This document shows positions 55,801-59,898 of a stretch of 59,898 bases of DNA, one piece after another (position 1 is the stretch's first letter; each line of letters begins with the position of its first letter). The notes under the pieces are model-generated. The model saw only the letters and a list, made by a program, of their open reading frames with translations. It made no database searches and was not told the DNA's origin. A program made the translations under genes and the position numbers. This stretch comes from Methylococcaceae bacterium TMED69 (GTDB lineage: Bacteria > Pseudomonadota > Gammaproteobacteria > Ga0077536): positions 1 through 59,898 of the forward strand of contig NHDW01000001.1 in NCBI GenBank assembly GCA_002170535.1, read 5' to 3'.

Positions 55801-56344
55801 AACTTGTATTGCAAAGACCATTGTCCGTAAATGTACTGTACCAAGCTGGCCTATTGGAGAATTGTCCTGTCCTTTGATCAAAAATATTTAGAAGGTTTGT
55901 AGAACCTTCATTAGGGTTAAAGGGGTTATTCAGCGCGCTCGTGATTGATTGATTGCTATAGGGTTGACCAAATATATCTTTACCTTGCCAAGGAGTATAA
56001 GTTTGTGCTGGATCATATGCCATGAGGTTATAAGCTGAACACAAATCAAGATCTTCGTTAAAGCCATCTGGAGATAAATCAATGTCTCTTATGTCTGATT
56101 GGTTTAGAATGGCCTGGAAAACTGAATTAAATGGAATTAGTGATATTAGCGTGTTATTTGCATCATCTGTGTTCAGGACTTCAGAGTCCATTGAACCTGA
56201 ATCATCTAATGCAAAAAATATATTTGCTTGAACGTCATTTGCTAAAAACAATGGTTTAGGTGGTATCGTTAAAGCCGCTGAAGAAATATTAGTTACTAGA
56301 ATTAAAATAAATGCCAAGTGTTTTAATTTATGTTTTATAGCCAT
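52844..56344 (-). CDS. pilY1: type IV pilus tip adhesin PilY1
   Basis: From the ATG at 56344, with GAGG six bases ahead, the protein has 1166 residues and a signal peptide ending near NISSAA. The N-terminal part has a von Willebrand A-like metal site, ALDDSGSMD, near residue 45. The C-terminal half is the PilY1 beta-propeller, with the calcium loop DTNGDFISD near 855. A second EF-hand-like loop, DLNNDGEITDND, lies near 1090. In Pseudomonas and Neisseria this protein sits at the pilus tip, mediates adhesion and, with calcium, controls retraction. It lies between pilX and pilY2 in the standard order and overlaps pilY2. Confidence 0.94.
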   Translation of the reverse strand: MAIKHKLKHLAFILILVTNISSAALTIPPKPLFLANDVQANIFFALDDSGSMDSEVLNTDDANNTLISLIPFNSVFQAILNQSDIRDIDLSPDGFNEDLDLCSAYNLMAYDPAQTYTPWQGKDIFGQPYSNQSITSALNNPFNPNEGSTNLLNIFDQRTGQFSNRPAWYSTFTDNGLCNTSLFWDNGFNSLNQARNNDGKMQLCECLSAPAGVGFGVNYRVRFDFIANDGDPRFFRVDSITDTEQTNYANWFTYYRKREYVMKRALSQLITTSQARMGLATLQNNFGVGTPVADMTNQSNKDNLLSRLFQIFPSGLTPLRTTLRNVGRYFDQNDGASHASLGFDNTSPILPQSEGGECQQNFTVLFSDGFWNGNNPGDIFNEDGDNNSAFDGGPHADSVSKTLADVAMKYYEKDLSPLSNNVPTITGVDENSAQHMVTYTISYGLNGSLSAVPANRNPGTPSPPWPTPFANTLTTVDDMRHAAFNARGLYLPGQNPQQLIDTLTAALADIGSRTGAASAAASTSQSVKSNALIFQGTFNSEDWSGTFSAFPLSTEGVLGAAQWEASTLIPQASQRKLYSFNKNGTPPEGIEFTTSSISASQKSVIGAEADKVIGYIRGIQVPSSAQAGEVKNGGSFRNRNTLLGDIVHSTPVAVTRNQASPPFNKLPGIEGESYQAFQGTKSGILETVFVGSNNGILHAFNANTGEEVMGYIPEGIFNKLSILTDTTYDHAFFVDGVLASGDVFINGGWKTVLIGSLGRGGNTIFAIDVTDMTSFDETKILWEFTHPELGVVLGKPQIVRLLNGKWSIIIGNGYNSSSEKPELFIIDIETGNLTKKITAGNETFAGNNGLSTPLVVDTNGDFISDLVYAGDLKGNLWKFNVNSSSIDSWNTEFADSPLYTALAPSGTTQPITSKPVIAKHPEGGFMVVFGTGRFFTQGDEIIPAEGPNINTFYGIRDLGTSVPSVGSRNLPPSIQPDTILQPQSIVTEEIEVSSGVTNTIRIISSNPVDFTGGGGKAPQQGGYMDLISPINGAEGERVIADPQLRNVNSSTSVLFNTFVPGGSCESIGGFSALMVFDAITGSRTPFSVFDLNNDGEITDNDKESSTGFAVNGRINRQSVSAVTVVSSGDATESFVVESSTQSVSPSISTVAGATISLGRQSWRQLQ

Positions 56345-56358
56345 ATTCAACCTCAAGC

Positions 56359-56880
56359 CTATTTTCGTGACAATATTGTCGATTGTACTGTTGTGAGAGT
56401 ATCATTATTTTGCCCTTTCCCCTCAGCTGTTACTCTATAAGTGTATCGCCAACAGTCTTGGTTGGCGCTAGCCTCTGCATCTAGCGCACAACTATCGTCT
56501 CTGGGAATTGAACCAGTAAACTCCATTACGTACTGTGGCTGCTCTACGACGTTTGAAATTGTTCCGCTTGGCAAAGTAATCCATGATGATTTTATAGAAT
56601 CGTTAAGCCATCGAGGGCTGGCTGGATCCGGTAGCCAGAGTCCGATGGAACCATCGGTTGCTGCACCGATCGATATCGTATCGGCATTTGTTTCACCGAA
56701 TCGTAAGGCGGCCTCACTGCTATCGAAGGATATTTGCTTATTCCTAGTTAAGCCCGTAGCTCTTTCTTGGACAATTGTTGTTTTTATAGCGGAACTACCC
56801 AAAATTGCGAGTATTAACATTATTATCAAGCAAATTGCGAGAACCATTCCGCTTTCTTGCGGGTTTGTACTAGGGAACAC
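56359..56880 (-). CDS. pilX: type IV pilus assembly protein PilX
   Basis: From the GTG at 56880 the protein has 173 residues: a short leader (FPSTNPQESG), then a hydrophobic helix MVLAICLIIMLILAILGSSA, and RNKQISFDSSEAALRFGE, the PilX pattern that leads into the globular domain. Two cysteines (DSCALD, QDCWRY) probably pair. The start overlaps the pilW stop by 11 bases. The open frame extends farther upstream, but that part repeats pilW coding DNA in another frame and lacks a pilin signal. It belongs to the minor-pilin priming complex with FimU, PilV, PilW and PilE. Confidence 0.88.
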   Translation of the reverse strand: MFPSTNPQESGMVLAICLIIMLILAILGSSAIKTTIVQERATGLTRNKQISFDSSEAALRFGETNADTISIGAATDGSIGLWLPDPASPRWLNDSIKSSWITLPSGTISNVVEQPQYVMEFTGSIPRDDSCALDAEASANQDCWRYTYRVTAEGKGQNNDTLTTVQSTILSRK

Positions 56881-57958
56881 GATTTCGCAACCCAATTGTG
56901 GTAAACATTTGAAGTCTAAGTCTCCTATCACCATTATTAAAGCTATCACCCATAAACGTTACTGGAATTGGCGCATCTGTCAAGAAATCTTGTTCGCTTT
57001 TTAGCAGAATTCCAATCCGAAGACTGACAACTTTTGTAAAATCAGATACCGTAGCTGCTGAATCTCTGTAAACGTCTGCAAACTCGTCCCCTTGAGTATT
57101 TTCTCCATATTGAATCTGTATGGATTCAACCCCCCTTGCGATTGGTATAGCTGCAGGCGCGACGTTCTCGTCGAATATTCCAATTCGGTAGAGCGTTGCT
57201 ATTTCATCTGGCTCGCCATCTCCGTTCTTATCTCTGTTATCGGTAGCAACGAAGTAGGTTGCTCCAACAACTGGCATAATAAAGCTGTCTGATGCATAGG
57301 CTTTTTGTAAATTGGCATTCGGCGTCAAGCTTGTTGATGATATTGCATTTGTCCTAAAAAGATCTGCTTGTTGACAATCTGTGATAACTACTAAATCTTC
57401 CTCGTTCGGTGGCGTACCGTTGGTGTTAACTGAGGGTTGTAAAGAGTTCATATCAGCCAAACTAACATTGATGGGGTCACTTGGAGAGGACATTGCGCTA
57501 GTAGTTACCCCTATAGTCTCTGCTCCTCTAATTAGTTGAAGGATATCACTTATACGACATGCATTTATATTTCCTCTTGCATCGCTACACAAGGTTAGTG
57601 GTCGAGCTCGGCTATCAACAATTGAAGCTCCGATTGAATTGAAACCGGTCCCACCGTCAAAGCCAACAATATGTTGGGCTGGGGTCATGTCAGGTGGGTT
57701 GCTAGAAGCAACAGAATTGATTGTGATCTGCTGTCTACTAGCGCATCCGAAAAATCCTGCCATACGAATATCCCTTGCTAATTCATCTAACGCTAACCGT
57801 CCATTTTCCTGCATTCTGGAAAAAGCGATACTAAATCTGAAATTTTGCGAATTTGCCGAAAAAATTTGAATTACTGCTAGCATCAGAAAAAGACTCAACG
57901 TCAGAACAATCATTAGCTCGATTAATGTAAATCCTGATTGGTTATTTAAACGGTTCAT
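56870..57958 (-). CDS. pilW: type IV minor pilin PilW
   Basis: A 362-residue prepilin with the processing site G|FTLIELMIVLTLSLFLML and the PilW segment RMQENGRLALDELARDIRMAGFFGC near residues 46-70. The large globular domain contains a calcium-like loop in NRDKNGDGEPDE near 240. At about 360 residues it has the length of other PilW proteins, the largest of the minor pilins. It starts two bases after pilV ends. In Pseudomonas PilW connects the tip adhesin PilY1 to the pilus and takes part in surface sensing. Confidence 0.93.
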   Translation of the reverse strand: MNRLNNQSGFTLIELMIVLTLSLFLMLAVIQIFSANSQNFRFSIAFSRMQENGRLALDELARDIRMAGFFGCASRQQITINSVASSNPPDMTPAQHIVGFDGGTGFNSIGASIVDSRARPLTLCSDARGNINACRISDILQLIRGAETIGVTTSAMSSPSDPINVSLADMNSLQPSVNTNGTPPNEEDLVVITDCQQADLFRTNAISSTSLTPNANLQKAYASDSFIMPVVGATYFVATDNRDKNGDGEPDEIATLYRIGIFDENVAPAAIPIARGVESIQIQYGENTQGDEFADVYRDSAATVSDFTKVVSLRIGILLKSEQDFLTDAPIPVTFMGDSFNNGDRRLRLQMFTTIGLRNRVP

Positions 57959-57960
57959 TT

Positions 57961-58410
57961 CTATATGTTTGAATTAAGGGTCGTGCTTTGAGACGGAACA
58001 CTACTGTCGCCTTGAGAATCATCCCAAATAACAGTTACAGAACAGGTTCCAGAAGAATTGCAAGAAATTGTCACATTAGGAGCAGGTAGAAGATCAAGCT
58101 CATTGTCTCGCCAACTGGCGAGATCATCGTCTGCTAAAGGGGCTAACCCATCCCCATCCGTAATTTCAGTCACATCTGTGATGTTATAGGATCCTGCGAG
58201 CGCCGCATTTCGATTGCTTCTCAGTCTATCCATCATGGAATAGGCCACCTGAATAGCTTGTGCATAGTTGTGTGCACTAATGTCCCCTCTAAGCACTCGT
58301 AGTTGGAGGGCAGTTAAAGACAGAATTCCAATTGCAAAAATCAATAAAGCAACTAGAAATTCAACTAATGTAAATCCGCTTATTTTTTTTGAGTAGCCGT
58401 TTAAGGACAT
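57961..58410 (-). CDS. pilV: type IV minor pilin PilV
   Basis: A 149-residue prepilin: basic leader, cleavage G|FTLVEFLVALLIFAIGILSLTALQL, then AQAIQVAYSMMDRLRSNRNAAL, a hallmark of PilV. Two cysteines in SCNSSGTC near residue 123 should pair. It overlaps fimU by ten bases and precedes pilW by two. The position-two residue after the glycine-phenylalanine is normal, with glutamate at mature position five. Member of the pilus-priming complex. Confidence 0.93.
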   Translation of the reverse strand: MSLNGYSKKISGFTLVEFLVALLIFAIGILSLTALQLRVLRGDISAHNYAQAIQVAYSMMDRLRSNRNAALAGSYNITDVTEITDGDGLAPLADDDLASWRDNELDLLPAPNVTISCNSSGTCSVTVIWDDSQGDSSVPSQSTTLNSNI

Positions 58411-58919
58411 GGGACTGTCTCACAAGAGCATCTAGTAATATCTATGTAGCCCGCAAAAGTCACGTCTATATCTCTTCGTGGATTAGTTGTTCCACATCTT
58501 AAGGGTGTTATCGAAATAAGTGTCGGGCTTGCCCTGCCGCGAGCATCAAAACTTAAGTTACTCGGGATAGAGTCAAATTGTAATTCATTAGAAGCGATGG
58601 ATGACTCTCTGAGAATTGAGTCAATAGAGCCGTTACCATTTGCATCTAGCCCCATTTGCCAGCCTGATGTCCAATCTCCATTAATTGGATTAATTACAAT
58701 TGTGGAATTTAATTTCATAGCGGATGTTCGAGCCTCTCTGATAGTAGTTAGAAATTCGTTGATTTGAGAATCCGTCCTTTTCGACGCGAGGAATTGAGTC
58801 ATGCTAGGAATCCCAAAGACTGCGACGATTCCAACGATTGCAAGCGCCATTAACAGCTCCATTAATGTGAACCCGATTTGTTTTTCTTTATCAAAGAAAG
58901 CAACCTTAATCCTAACCAT
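58401..58919 (-). CDS. fimU: type IV minor pilin FimU/FimT (GspH family)
   Basis: A 172-residue prepilin with the processing site G|FTLMELLMALAIVGIVAVFG and the GspH/FimT pattern FLTTIREARTSAMKLNSTIV. WQMGLDANGNGSIDS near residue 90 is the usual metal-like loop of this group, and the C-terminal SFDARGRA segment is also typical. Several cysteines lie near the end (RCGTTN, RCSCETVPC). First gene of the seven-gene pilus run; it could be called fimT or fimU, and the cluster order favours fimU. It is one base from the leucine-rich-repeat gene. Confidence 0.9.
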   Translation of the reverse strand: MVRIKVAFFDKEKQIGFTLMELLMALAIVGIVAVFGIPSMTQFLASKRTDSQINEFLTTIREARTSAMKLNSTIVINPINGDWTSGWQMGLDANGNGSIDSILRESSIASNELQFDSIPSNLSFDARGRASPTLISITPLRCGTTNPRRDIDVTFAGYIDITRCSCETVPCP

Positions 58920-58920
58920 A

Positions 58921-59898
58921 TTATTTACTTTCTGCTATTTTTTGGTCACCTCGGTGTTTGACGATAACACAAGGATCTTTAGTTAATTTCTTCAGTTGTT
59001 CAATTCCTCTAATATCGATGTTGTCTATTGGATTGACTGAGATATTTAATATTCTAATACTTGGGGTTTCCCAAAAGTTGATAGTTTCTAGACGGTTTTT
59101 TTTACAATCAAGATAATTAATTTTTCCATTTTCGGGAAGTTGAATCTTCTGTATTTTATTGTTTTGACAGTCGACATGAATAAGATTACCGTTTCCACTT
59201 AAGTCTAAAATAGTCAGTAAATTATCATTACAGATTAATTCATTGAGGTCTTTGGAATCATTTAATAGCAGACCGAGTAGTTTGTTGTTTGAACATAAAA
59301 GCTCTCTTAGTTTTGAACTTTTTGGTAGATTTATATCGTATATTTCGTTTTCTTTACATTGAACCCAAGTGAGGTCTTTTAATTGTGAAATATCAAGTTG
59401 TTGTAATAAATTTTTGCTGCAATCAATCCACGTGATTCCAGGGGAGAATGAAAAGTCAAGTTCCTTTAATTGATTTTGTTTACAATCTAGCCCTGCTAGG
59501 TTTGGTACGTGATTGAGACTTACTTTAGAAATCTTATTATCTTTACAATCTAACCAAACCAATGAAGGAACTTTTAGCAAGTTAAGTTCTTTTAAATTAT
59601 TTAGGCTGCAATCTAAATAGTTGAGATTAGACATTCCGTCTAAATTAAGCTGCTCAAGATCGAGGGCGGAACATGAAAGATGTTTTATATTTGGACGTCT
59701 TATAAAATCAATATCAGATAAATTTTTATTCTGGCTAATATTTAACTCTTCGAGTGAGTTAAGTGGATCGAGATTTAGTGATTTAATTTGATTACCGTTG
59801 CATCTTAAGGTTTTTAGGTCCCTGCAATTATCTAAATATAGATCATGGATATCGTTGTCCGCACAATCAATTAAGACGAGGCTGGGGGCCTGAGATAC
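58921..59898 (-). CDS. leucine-rich-repeat protein, N terminus beyond the window
   Basis: The frame is open from the window edge for 325 codons, so the true start lies outside. About 14 copies of a 21-residue repeat are visible, of the form LxxLDCxxNxLxxLDLxxxxx (LDCKDNKISKVSL, LDCKQNQLKELDF and so on), the CxxN class of bacterial leucine-rich repeats. The last units are degenerate, ending with DPCVIVKHRG. It would fold as a curved solenoid for protein binding. No signal peptide can be checked. It lies one base upstream of fimU in the same direction, so it might be co-transcribed with the pilus genes, although it is not part of the usual set. Confidence 0.85.
   Translation of the reverse strand, partial: VSQAPSLVLIDCADNDIHDLYLDNCRDLKTLRCNGNQIKSLNLDPLNSLEELNISQNKNLSDIDFIRRPNIKHLSCSALDLEQLNLDGMSNLNYLDCSLNNLKELNLLKVPSLVWLDCKDNKISKVSLNHVPNLAGLDCKQNQLKELDFSFSPGITWIDCSKNLLQQLDISQLKDLTWVQCKENEIYDINLPKSSKLRELLCSNNKLLGLLLNDSKDLNELICNDNLLTILDLSGNGNLIHVDCQNNKIQKIQLPENGKINYLDCKKNRLETINFWETPSIRILNISVNPIDNIDIRGIEQLKKLTKDPCVIVKHRGDQKIAESK

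Noticed and set aside
56441..57004. 187-codon open frame on the plus strand across pilX and pilW
   Set aside because: It is antisense to two recognised pilin genes and shows no signal peptide or known motif.
1..59898. CRISPR array, IS element or prophage
   Set aside because: No regularly spaced repeats, transposase genes or phage structural genes were seen. The only mobile-element trace is the truncated integrase at 27742-28512.

Overview
The window looks like chromosome from an AT-rich, probably marine member of the Gammaproteobacteria. I judged base composition by eye and did not compute it. Three gene orders support this placement: thiG-trmB at the left edge; asmA-mutY-yggX-tRNA-Phe in the middle, an order I recall from Pseudomonas; and a complete fimU-pilV-pilW-pilX-pilY1-pilY2-pilE minor-pilin cluster at the right. 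A sodium-pumping oxaloacetate decarboxylase fits a saline habitat. TTG and GTG starts are common, and long A/T homopolymers occur inside genes. I cannot name the genus.

Layout. 1-1459: the 3' end of thiG, trmB and a convergent yrfG-type nucleotidase. 1561-10416: eight closely spaced minus-strand genes, read from the right as a dimethylformamidase-like small subunit, its large subunit, a second small-subunit-like protein, a frameshifted MFS transporter, an M20 amidohydrolase and oadG-oadA-oadB. 10555-17632: two acyl-CoA dehydrogenases, a gamma-class carbonic anhydrase, an Ogt-AlkA fusion, a CinA with a decayed C-terminal domain and an alpha/beta hydrolase. 17639-17762: a candidate small RNA on the minus strand with its own promoter and terminator. 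17829-28741: an accessory-looking region with a fused 3-oxoacid CoA-transferase, a cobalt-type nitrile hydratase operon, an LLM oxidoreductase, a peroxiredoxin, a Fur-box-bearing divergent promoter, a porin and an apbE that have both lost their 3' ends at one junction, panD, a Baeyer-Villiger monooxygenase, and a truncated integrase beside tRNA-Phe. 28786-35218: a housekeeping run (yggX, mutY, an SRPBCC protein, asmA, argH, rsmE). 35306-41531: terB and an AddAB-like nuclease-helicase pair. 41539-50964: a zinc-less dksA, two small cytochromes c, an RND efflux pair, gltA, a cupin, an FkbM methyltransferase and a secreted Cys-repeat protein. 51085-59898: a DUF429-like protein, the pilus cluster and a leucine-rich-repeat gene cut by the window end.

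How the genes may work together (inference). The dimethylformamidase-like operon, nitrile hydratase, CoA-transferase, acyl-CoA dehydrogenases and monooxygenase suggest a scavenger of small amides, nitriles, ketones and acyl compounds. The amide-hydrolysis genes are followed directly by a transporter, a second amidohydrolase and a sodium pump that makes pyruvate from oxaloacetate. No amidase that would process nitrile hydratase products was recognised.

The most novel signals are the small RNA with two C-rich anti-Shine-Dalgarno-like motifs, the dimethylformamidase locus with two different small-subunit-like genes flanking the large subunit, the MFS frameshift in an 11-base homopolymer, and the inverted tRNA-Phe fragment beside the integrase remnant.
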